A stretch of DNA of 64,000 nt from RBG-13-68-16 sp041494245 (lineage in GTDB: Bacteria > Acidobacteriota > Thermoanaerobaculia > Thermoanaerobaculales > Thermoanaerobaculaceae): assembly GCA_041494245.1 (NCBI GenBank), contig JBGQAK010000011.1, positions 62,001-126,000 on the forward strand. The letters run 5' to 3'. Each line of letters begins with the position of its first letter. The first letter of the stretch is position 1. The position numbers and the translations under genes are program-made. Shown one piece after another: positions 58,450 to 64,000 of this stretch. The notes under the pieces are model-generated. The model saw only the letters and a program-made list of their open reading frames with translations, searched no databases and was not told where the DNA came from.

Positions 58450-58788
58450 ATGGCGAAGGAACCAGACAGCAAGGCACTGGTGGAGGCCCGCACCGAGCTG
58501 CAGGCGATCGGCGGGGAGCTGCTGACGATCAAGGTACGGCTTCTCAAGACGGGGAAGCGGCTCCGGGCAGCGGAGAGCATGGCGGCCGTGGTGGACGTGC
58601 ACCCCGACGGCCACACTCTCACCGTCGAGAACTGGACTGGAGAACTGATCGGCGAAACCGTGCGAGAGCAGATCGACAAGCTCTTGGACTCGGTAGGTCG
58701 CGCGGCGGACTTCGAGACCATTCGGGCCGACATTCACGAGCACGTCGAGAACGATCGCGAGATCGAGGCCCGCCGGCCGAAAGCGTAA
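58450..58788 (+). CDS. Small coiled-coil protein of the element's repeated family
   Basis: 112 residues from ATG 58450 with GGAGG upstream. MAKEPDSKALVEARTELQAI is nearly the same as the opening of the protein at 59469. The middle (HTLTVENWTGELIGETVREQ) resembles RVTLENWVVTDLEAAAADIR in the protein at 58799. The family is unknown. Confidence 0.65.
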   Translation: MAKEPDSKALVEARTELQAIGGELLTIKVRLLKTGKRLRAAESMAAVVDVHPDGHTLTVENWTGELIGETVREQIDKLLDSVGRAADFETIRADIHEHVENDREIEARRPKA

Positions 58789-58798
58789 GGGAGGAGCC

Positions 58799-59422
58799 AT
58801 GACGAAGGCGAAGGGCATCGTACGAGAAGCGCCGGCCGAGCTGGACCTAGCCTGCGAGGCCCGGGAGGCGTTGGGTAGGGCGGCCGAGCAGCTCCGCGAC
58901 ATCGCGAAGGCGCTCAAACGAGTGGCCCAACCGCTGCGGGTGGCAGCGCGTAGGGCACCGGTGATAGGCGAAATCCCCTGGTCCGGCGAGCGGGTTACGC
59001 TGGAGAACTGGGTAGTCACCGACCTCGAAGCAGCCGCGGCCGACATCCGGGAAAAGGCGACGGAGATCGCCCGGCGTGGGCGCTCTAACTGGCCGGCGGA
59101 GATCAGAGCGTACGTCCGCCGGGAGACGCGGCACAACGATATCAGCCATGGTCCGCACGCCGTCAACTGGCAACACGAGAGGTATCTGCCTCAGCTCGAG
59201 AAGATGCCCGGGTACGCAGAGGCCGTGGCGAGGATCAAGGCGCACGAGGCCGCGGGGGGAGGCGTTTCCCTGACCTGGTTGAACATCGTTGACGGGCGCG
59301 TCCTGGAGATCCACAACCTCCGCGTTGCGAAGTTCGAACGGGGCAAGCCGCGTCCGGACGCGCTCCCACCGGAACGCGTGACGCCGAGCGCGCCGAGCGC
59401 ATCAGCCGAATTGGCGACCTGA
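58799..59422 (+). CDS. Two-domain member of the element's repeated family
   Basis: 207 residues, GGAGGA site 5 bp upstream of ATG. The N-terminal helical part with a VTLENW segment is shared with the protein at 58450, and the C-terminal domain (about 135-185) with the small protein at 57902. It therefore links two separately encoded modules of this cluster. Function unknown. Confidence 0.65.
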   Translation: MTKAKGIVREAPAELDLACEAREALGRAAEQLRDIAKALKRVAQPLRVAARRAPVIGEIPWSGERVTLENWVVTDLEAAAADIREKATEIARRGRSNWPAEIRAYVRRETRHNDISHGPHAVNWQHERYLPQLEKMPGYAEAVARIKAHEAAGGGVSLTWLNIVDGRVLEIHNLRVAKFERGKPRPDALPPERVTPSAPSASAELAT

Positions 59423-59426
59423 CAAG

Positions 59427-59450
59427 GGGCGCCTCCGGGCGCCCTGATTC
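59427..59450 (+). terminator. Hairpin after the two-domain gene
   Basis: A 7-bp perfect stem (GGGCGCC / GGCGCCC) with a TCCG tetraloop is followed by TGATTC. The U-tract is poor, so it may only attenuate. Confidence 0.45.
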
Positions 59451-59468
59451 TGAGGCAGGGAGGCGATC

Positions 59469-60059
59469 ATGGCGAAGGAACGGAAACCGGATAGCAAGGC
59501 GGTTGCAGAGGCCCGCGTGGAGCTCGCGGCGATCGTCGGCGAGTTGCGGGCAGCGAAGACGCGGATGCAGGCGGTCGCGCGCCGTCTCGAGCGGGCCGGC
59601 AAGCGGGCTCAGCCGCTCGGTGAGCTGGACGGCGAGCCCTATACCGAGGAGCGCTGGCTCGCTGGCAGCATCCGGGGCACCGTTGAGGAGGGCTTGGAAG
59701 ATGCGATCGACCTGCTCAGCAAGAAAGCGCAGGGCGTGGCCAGCGTCGGGCTTGCGGCGGCGATCGCGCTCGAGGCGAAGCGCAAGGCGAAGAGGGAGGC
59801 GAGGACCACGAGAGCGCTGGAACTGGTGCAGGCAATCGCGGCCGTTCCTGCTGACCCCGGCAAGCTGACCAGCCTGGGCCGCGCCAAACTCCAGGAGGAG
59901 TTTTGCCAGGTCGCTCACGATCTAGGCTGGCTCCGGCCTTGCTATCTGAACACGCCGGGCGGAGACGAGGCGTACCGAAAGTGTCTCGCGAACCACGGCC
60001 TCACTGTCGAGACCATGGCTATGGCGTGCGGTGGGTACTACGCCGGGTACGCTGTCTGA
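59469..60059 (+). CDS. Largest coiled-coil member of the element's repeated family
   Basis: 196 residues. The opening (KPDSKAVAEARVELAAIVGE) copies that of the protein at 58450, followed by a longer helical region (VASVGLAAAIALEAKRKAKREA) and a C-terminal segment with CYLNTPGGDEAYRKCLANHG. Paralogue of its upstream neighbours; no family recognised. Confidence 0.65.
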   Translation: MAKERKPDSKAVAEARVELAAIVGELRAAKTRMQAVARRLERAGKRAQPLGELDGEPYTEERWLAGSIRGTVEEGLEDAIDLLSKKAQGVASVGLAAAIALEAKRKAKREARTTRALELVQAIAAVPADPGKLTSLGRAKLQEEFCQVAHDLGWLRPCYLNTPGGDEAYRKCLANHGLTVETMAMACGGYYAGYAV

Positions 60060-60119
60060 GGGGCGGTAACGGGTGCACCGCGGGGCGGCTCCGGCCTGTG
60101 AAAGGAAAGGAGAACGACC

Positions 60120-60383
60120 ATGAACCTTGAGAAAGATCAGGACCTCGTTCCAGAGCTTCGGAGGCTGATGCAGTCTGAGGGCGTTCCAGCTCAGGAGGCC
60201 TTTAGCCTCCTCTCGGAATGCATCAAGCCACCACCACATCCGGTCTCATTGAAAGAGCGGGGCGCCATTCACCTTGCGGATGCTGGGCTCCACATGCGGG
60301 TGGCCGACGCGCTCAGGGCCACCGGCGCCGCCAACCTCAGGGAACTCTGTGACGCTCTTGATGCTGAGGTGGGTGGGGAATGA
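60120..60383 (+). CDS. Small hypothetical protein
   Basis: 87 residues, ATG after GGAAAGGAG. The sequence is helical and charged (DQDLVPELRRLMQSEGVPAQEAF). It overlaps the next gene by 4 bp. No family recognised. Confidence 0.6.
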   Translation: MNLEKDQDLVPELRRLMQSEGVPAQEAFSLLSECIKPPPHPVSLKERGAIHLADAGLHMRVADALRATGAANLRELCDALDAEVGGE

Positions 60384-60724
60384 GCACTGAGAGCGCCATT
60401 CTGCTCGAGCTGCAGGAAGTCAACAAGCGTCTGGCACGCATCGAGGCACGGTTGGATGCGATCTCGCCAACGCCCTGGCCTGATCGGATGAACACGACCG
60501 AAGGCGTGCTCTACATCCGCCATGCGTATCGCCGGCCGAAGTTTTGCGCGGGCACGCTGTACCGATGCCTCAAGGAGGGGCGGCTCTCGGACATCGCGAA
60601 GCCGCGACGCTGGCTGCGGACGGAGATCGACGCGCTGCTCGGCGGAGTGCCTCACCCACCGCCAGGCCGGAAGGACGGGCGGGGTGTACACTCACTGCAG
60701 ATCGCCCATGGCCGAGCCGGTTGA
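60380..60724 (+). CDS. Small HTH-like protein with N-terminal coiled coil
   Basis: 114 residues. A short coiled coil (LLELQEVNKRLARIEARLDAI) is followed by a MerR/excisionase-like region (TTEGVLYIRHAYRRPKFCAG, GTLYRCLKEGRLSDIAKPRR, WLRTEIDALL). It probably binds DNA. The tail is low complexity. Confidence 0.6.
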   Translation: MSTESAILLELQEVNKRLARIEARLDAISPTPWPDRMNTTEGVLYIRHAYRRPKFCAGTLYRCLKEGRLSDIAKPRRWLRTEIDALLGGVPHPPPGRKDGRGVHSLQIAHGRAG

Positions 60725-60784
60725 GAGCCTGTCATCTCGGACGCCGTTGCGGGCTGCACCGTAACGACGCCGATGGAGGGATAG

Positions 60785-60952
60785 ATGGTCACCCTGTTGG
60801 TTATCCTTGCGCTTCTCATTGCGGTCGGCGCAACGGCAAGCCTGACCCAGGCCACGCTCGGCGTCGGTCTGGTGGCGCTCGCGTGCCTCCTCGCGATCTT
60901 CGCGCGGCTCGCTCAGGCCTCGGCTCGGGTTTGTCATGGTGAACGATGCTAA
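60785..60952 (+). CDS. Small two-helix membrane protein (55 residues)
   Basis: ATG 60785 follows GGAGGG by 4 bp; stop TAA at 60950-60952. Two hydrophobic helices (LLVILALLIAVGATA and VGLVALACLLAIFAR) are separated by a short polar turn, ending in a basic cysteine-containing tail. Small membrane proteins of this kind in phage-like elements may be holins or inhibitors; this is a guess from topology. Confidence 0.5.
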   Translation: MVTLLVILALLIAVGATASLTQATLGVGLVALACLLAIFARLAQASARVCHGERC

Positions 60953-61061
60953 CAGGCCCTCATCCTGAGCCTAGTCGCAAGACGGCGCCTAAGCTTAGCA
61001 GGTGCAGTATTAGGCTAGGCGACATAATGTACCTTATCGGACGTAGTGTTGCACATAGCCA

Positions 61062-61090
61062 TTGACTACGCGACGCAGCGAGCCTAGCAT
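61062..61090 (+). promoter_or_regulatory. Putative promoter of the RHH gene
   Basis: TTGACT (61062-61067), a 17-bp spacer and TAGCAT (61085-61090), about 20 bp upstream of the GTG at 61110. Confidence 0.5.
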
Positions 61091-61109
61091 TACCCCCTGG
61101 AGGTGTCCA

Positions 61110-61331
61110 GTGCCCAAGAACAAGCTCCCGGGAGCCGGGGGGCGTCTCGCCGAGGTCCTCGAGGCGGCACTCCCCACGCCCAAGCCGCGACGCGAGAAAC
61201 AGGTCATGACGGTGTGGACCGATGAGGAGTACAAGCGACTGGCCAAGGCGGCCGGTGTTCGCGGCGTGAAGCTGGCCGCGTTCGTTCGCGACCTCGCCTT
61301 GGCAGCGCTCACCACGCTTGACACGAAGTAG
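61110..61331 (+). CDS. Small ribbon-helix-helix-like protein
   Basis: 73 residues from GTG 61110, 6 bp after GGAGG. A basic N-terminus (KPRREKQ) precedes VMTVWTDEEYKRLAKAAGVRGVKLAAFVRDLAL, a strand-helix-helix pattern of RHH DNA-binding proteins (antitoxin, mobilisation or Arc-like). It has its own promoter and precedes the DUF3800 pair by 124 bp, so it may regulate that pair. Confidence 0.6.
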   Translation: MPKNKLPGAGGRLAEVLEAALPTPKPRREKQVMTVWTDEEYKRLAKAAGVRGVKLAAFVRDLALAALTTLDTK

Positions 61332-61455
61332 AAAAGACACGGCCGCCACGCGGGAGCTCACCGCTAGCGGCTTCAGCCTGCCTAGCACTGCGACCGCTCA
61401 AACCGGCCGCTGGACTAGGCCCCTTCCTGGCGCTACGCTCTCAGCTGGGTGACAA

Positions 61456-62175
61456 ATGCCGCAGACCTTCAACGTCTACTGTGACGAGAGCTGCCACCTC
61501 CTAAACGACGGGCAGAAGGTCATGACCCTCGGCGCCGTCTGGTGCCCTGCTGATGCTACAAGGCGGCTTTCGTTGGTCGTGCGGGGGCTCAAGGTCGAGG
61601 ACGGGCTCGGGCGCCGTTTCGAGTCGAAGTGGACGAAGGTTTCCCCGGCCAAGGCCGCGTTCTACACCGCCCTCGTCGATCTGTTCTTCAACGAGCCTTG
61701 CCTGCACTTCCGCGGACTCCTCGTCTCGGACAAGACGAAGCTAGACCACATCACCTACGGGCAAACACACGACGACTGGTATTACAAGATGTACTTTCGC
61801 CTTCTCCAGCCGATCCTCCATCCGGCCAGCCAGTACCGGATCTACCTCGACATCAAGGACACACGGAGCGCCGCGAAGGTTCGCAAGCTCGGCGAGGTGC
61901 TCGCGAATGCCAACTACGATTTCGACCGCAGCATGATTCAACGGGTGCAAACGGTGCGCTCACACGACGTCGAGCTCCTCCAGCTAGCTGACCTCTTTAT
62001 CGGAGCGATTGCATATCGCAACCGGGGGTTCCACGGCAACAGCGGTAAGGAGGCGGTGGTTAACCGAGTCATCGCGCGCTCCGGGAAAAGCCTTGTCCGC
62101 TCGACAATCCTGGGCGAGCCGAAGTTCAACCTTTTCGTGTGGACAACTCAACAGCCCTCCCAGGACCTCCCGTGA
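61456..62175 (+). CDS. DUF3800-family protein
   Basis: 239 residues. The family start NVYCDESCHLL and the late ELLQLADLFIGAIAYR segment with acidic residues suggest an RNase H-like fold, as in DUF3800 proteins found widely on mobile elements. A nuclease or defence role is suspected for the family but unproven. It overlaps the next gene by 4 bp, so the two are probably functional partners. Confidence 0.8.
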   Translation: MPQTFNVYCDESCHLLNDGQKVMTLGAVWCPADATRRLSLVVRGLKVEDGLGRRFESKWTKVSPAKAAFYTALVDLFFNEPCLHFRGLLVSDKTKLDHITYGQTHDDWYYKMYFRLLQPILHPASQYRIYLDIKDTRSAAKVRKLGEVLANANYDFDRSMIQRVQTVRSHDVELLQLADLFIGAIAYRNRGFHGNSGKEAVVNRVIARSGKSLVRSTILGEPKFNLFVWTTQQPSQDLP

Positions 62176-62675
62176 CACTGCCCGCTTGGCTCCCACCGAT
62201 CCAGTCGTGCAATGGCTCGTGGCCCGAAGTCGTGACCGCGCTCTACGCCATCTTCGACAGGGACTTCCGCTCTGGAGGCCCAAGCTTCCAGGGAACGCGG
62301 ATTTGGTGGAACCGCACCGTGAAGGCCGGAGATCAGTTCGAGGAAGGGTTCTGGCACCTCATTAGCCGTACAGATCCGAGGACCGGCGAGCGCCTCCCGG
62401 AGTTCCGTCGGGCAGAGCGCCTGCCCTGGTGCCGCCCAGTCATCGACCATGAGCGCGAGCCTGAGGTCCTCGTCTGGGACTACGACAAGGGTGAAGGGCT
62501 CGTCAGGACCTATGTATGGCTTCGTGACTTTGACTACGTGGTCGTCCTCCAGCGTCGGGTGCTCAACCGCAAGCCGCCCGCGAAGACGATCATGTTCCTC
62601 CTGACGGCGTACCACCTGGACGGCGATGGCGCGCGGCGCTGGTACGAGCGGAGCTACGCCGCACGCATCCAATAA
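62172..62675 (+). CDS. Putative toxin-like partner (phage P1-related type)
   Basis: 167 residues, GTG start within the DUF3800 stop. The pattern GTRIWWN, then FWHLISRTDPRTGERLPEFR and RAERLPWCRPVI, then YVWLRDFDYVVVLQRR and LLTAYHL, is shared with small proteins often named 'phage P1-related', which have a toxin-like size and layout. With DUF3800 it could form an abortive-infection or toxin pair. The biochemical activity is unknown. Confidence 0.55.
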   Translation: MTLPAWLPPIQSCNGSWPEVVTALYAIFDRDFRSGGPSFQGTRIWWNRTVKAGDQFEEGFWHLISRTDPRTGERLPEFRRAERLPWCRPVIDHEREPEVLVWDYDKGEGLVRTYVWLRDFDYVVVLQRRVLNRKPPAKTIMFLLTAYHLDGDGARRWYERSYAARIQ

Positions 62676-63015
62676 TGCAATCGCCGCCTCGGGCAACCCG
62701 GTAAGCGGCGAAAGGGCTCTTTCCACACATGGTGGATGAGGCTATAAACAACATAATGTGTCGGAGCGCACAAATCAAGCCTTCTTGGTGGCAAAGGTAC
62801 TTCCAATACTGCGCATTCTTGTGTAAACGTAAGAATTTGAGGTTCTTACGCCTCGGAACTTGTTTGGCTTCTTCACCCATCTGACCATCCGACCAGGGCT
62901 ACCCGCAAGGGTCGATCGGCGTCTACCTACGTCGTCCAGCGCCGGGGAGAGTGGCACGGCCGCTTCCCGCACACCAGCGCCGAGGCCCTGCCGCTCACTG
63001 AGGAGAGATAGCACC
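62676..63015. other. Gene-poor stretch upstream of truncated primase-polymerase
   Basis: No convincing complete gene. A short frame ending near 63010 reads plausibly (TYVVQRRGEWHGRFPHTS...) but has no start, so it may be the tail of a decayed gene. The region is AT-richer than the rest of the window and has no clear regulatory site. Confidence 0.4.
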
Positions 63016-63618
63016 ATGAAAAACACACTGCCCAGGTGCAAGCGACCGGGGCACGACGAAAGGCCAACTCTTCGTGCTCAGGGTAGGTCGGAAGTCCCGC
63101 ATTTGCAACCCACACACGAGGCAGCGCCAGAGGTGAAAGTGATCCCGTCTTCTAGCTTGCTGGCCGCTGCCCTCGACTTGGCCGGCCGCGGCTATCCCGT
63201 CTTTCCCGTCTACGACCCCAGCCCTAGCGGATGCTCGTGCGGCCGTAGGAGCTGCAACAGCCGCGGCAAGCATCTCCGAACCGAGCACGGTTTGAGCGAC
63301 GCAACCTGTGACCCCATGCGCATCGGCACGTGGCGGGGACGATGGCCCGCGGCAAACATCGGCCTGGCGGTGCCCACTGGGCACGTGGTCCTTGACTGTG
63401 ACGACGCGACCGCGACGCGGGGGCTTCGCGGGGAACGCCGGTGGCTCGGAGACGAGCCCAGCGGGCCTACCCCGCACCCTGACCCCTTGCTCGGCGTGAT
63501 CGCCGGCCTGGGGGCAACAAAGAGAGCCCGATGCTCGCCAGCCCGAAATCTGGCCGCTGTTGCAACCGGGTTGCAACATCTTGGTGACGCTCGTCAAGCT
63601 CTTCGCGTAAGTTACTGA
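63016..63618 (+). pseudogene. Truncated primase-polymerase (Prim-Pol) domain protein
   Basis: 200 residues from ATG 63016. Residues about 47-138 match the start of the bifunctional primase-polymerase N-terminal domain: LLAAALDLAGRGYPVFPVY, CSCGRRSCNSRGKHLRTEHG, AANIGLAVPTGHVVLDCDD. The acidic catalytic pair is present, but after about residue 140 the sequence no longer fits the domain and the helicase half is absent. It is probably a remnant cut at the right edge of the element. Confidence 0.55.
63554..63578 (+). repeat. Right GTTGCAAC repeat pair (possible integrase arm site)
   Basis: It matches 47841-47865 at 24 of 25 positions, same orientation, about 45 bp inside attR. Confidence 0.5.
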
Positions 63619-63622
63619 TTCT

Positions 63623-63671
63623 ATTGGAGCCAACGCGCGGGATCGAACCGCGGACCTGCTGATTACGAATC
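63623..63671. repeat. attR: 49-bp direct repeat within tRNA-Thr
   Basis: It is identical to attL. It supplies the 3' part of the intact tRNA-Thr, so the gene stays functional after integration. Confidence 0.92.
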
Positions 63672-63700
63672 AGCTGCTCTACCAGCTGAGCTACGTTGGC
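63625..63700 (-). tRNA. tRNA-Thr (anticodon CGT)
   Basis: 76 nt with encoded CCA. The acceptor stem GCCAACG/CGTTGGC is perfect. The D arm (GCTC/GAGC), anticodon arm (GCTGA/TCAGC, loop TTCGTAA, anticodon CGT reading ACG) and T arm (CGCGG/CCGCG, loop TTCGATC) are all standard. It is the integration target of the element to its left. Confidence 0.96.
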
Positions 63701-63822
63701 CCCGGCCGCCGAAAGGTACCACAGGGACCGGCGGCCGCCAAGAGGGTTCCTCCATGCCGGAAGCGGTTTTTCGGGCCATCCGCCCGCCTGCCGCGGACCC
63801 GGCGGGAGTAGCATGCGCGGCT

Positions 63823-64000
63823 GTGACGCACGGATCACGCTGGGGCCTGGCGGCGGCTTACGCCTCCGTTTGCCTGATCTGGGGCAGCACCTACCTCGCC
63901 ATCAAGGTCGGCCTGGCGAGCTTCGATCCGTTCTTCTACGCCGGGGTGCGATACGCCCTGGCGACGGTGCTGACCTTCGCGCTGGCCCGCGCGCGAGGCG
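63823..64000 (+). CDS. EamA/DMT-family transporter, N-terminal part (cut by window end)
   Basis: GTG 63823 opens a frame to the window end (59 residues). WGLAAAYASVCLIWGSTYLAIKVGL and FFYAGVRYALATVLTFALA match the first two helices of EamA/RhaT-type exporters. An ATG at 63813 is in another frame. The substrate is unknown. Confidence 0.8.
   Translation, partial: MTHGSRWGLAAAYASVCLIWGSTYLAIKVGLASFDPFFYAGVRYALATVLTFALARARG

Larger units (their letters stand above)
47677..63671. mobile_element. Integrated genetic element (about 16 kb) in tRNA-Thr(CGT)
   Basis: The element is bounded by identical 49-bp repeats (attL 47677-47725, attR 63623-63671) that copy the tRNA-Thr 3' part. It carries an integrase at the left end, a DNA-binding protein, replication genes, a tape-measure-like gene, many small unknown genes and a DUF3800 pair at the right end. 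Nearly all genes are on the plus strand. Base composition is visibly less GC-rich than the flanks. Capsid, portal and large terminase genes are missing, so it is a phage satellite or reduced prophage rather than a complete phage. Confidence 0.88.

Overview
This window is chromosomal DNA from a high-GC Gram-negative bacterium. Outer-membrane proteins (FadL-type), a TonB/ExbB/ExbD system, a lipobox lipoprotein, GDSL and M28 exported enzymes and a Haliangium-like microcompartment locus fit an Acidobacteriota-type lineage (Thermoanaerobaculia-like) or a myxobacterial relative. The phylum is an inference; there is no rRNA or other decisive marker here.

Layout. 0-5 kb: the end of a GNAT-like acetyltransferase, a YfhO-type membrane protein, a PIG-L deacetylase and a PEGA-domain protein with a 48-bp coding repeat. 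5.4-7 kb (minus): tmk-holB. 7.1-13.8 kb: a signalling cassette of a membrane PDZ/GAF/SpoIIE phosphatase, an AAA+ regulator with a degenerate GAFTGA loop, an RsbW-like kinase, a STAS antagonist and a soluble GAF/SpoIIE phosphatase. 14-20.9 kb: a FadL porin, a GDSL hydrolase, a bd-like cytochrome/cytochrome c membrane pair and threonine aldolase. 20.9-32 kb: M16 peptidase, recN, tsaC, gamma carbonic anhydrase, hisS, M28 peptidase, POT transporter, a DUF4013-like membrane protein and a YpsA/SLOG protein.

32.1-37.5 kb (minus) is a bacterial microcompartment operon: an RpiB-DeoC fusion, two BMC-T proteins, one BMC-H, three BMC-P and an acylating aldehyde dehydrogenase. The likely chemistry is 2-deoxyribose-5-phosphate cleavage to glyceraldehyde-3-phosphate and acetaldehyde, with acetaldehyde oxidised to acetyl-CoA inside the shell. 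No phosphotransacylase or alcohol dehydrogenase is in the locus. Upstream lie a second YfhO paralogue and a TPR lipoprotein-TonB-ExbB-ExbD-ExbD operon, then a LolA-like protein, a glycosyltransferase and an asparagine synthase.

47.68-63.67 kb is an integrated element of about 16 kb. It is bounded by a 49-bp direct repeat of the 3' part of a tRNA-Thr(CGT) gene, which is intact at the right end. It carries a tyrosine integrase next to attL, a MerR/AlpA-type small DNA-binding protein, a phage-type replication module (initiator/loader plus DnaB helicase), a tape-measure-like protein, a zinc-ribbon/HTH protein, a repetitive protein, a run of small related coiled-coil proteins, a ribbon-helix-helix protein, a DUF3800 pair and a truncated primase-polymerase. 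No capsid, portal or large terminase is visible, so it looks like a satellite or a reduced prophage. Beyond the tRNA, an EamA-type transporter runs off the window end.
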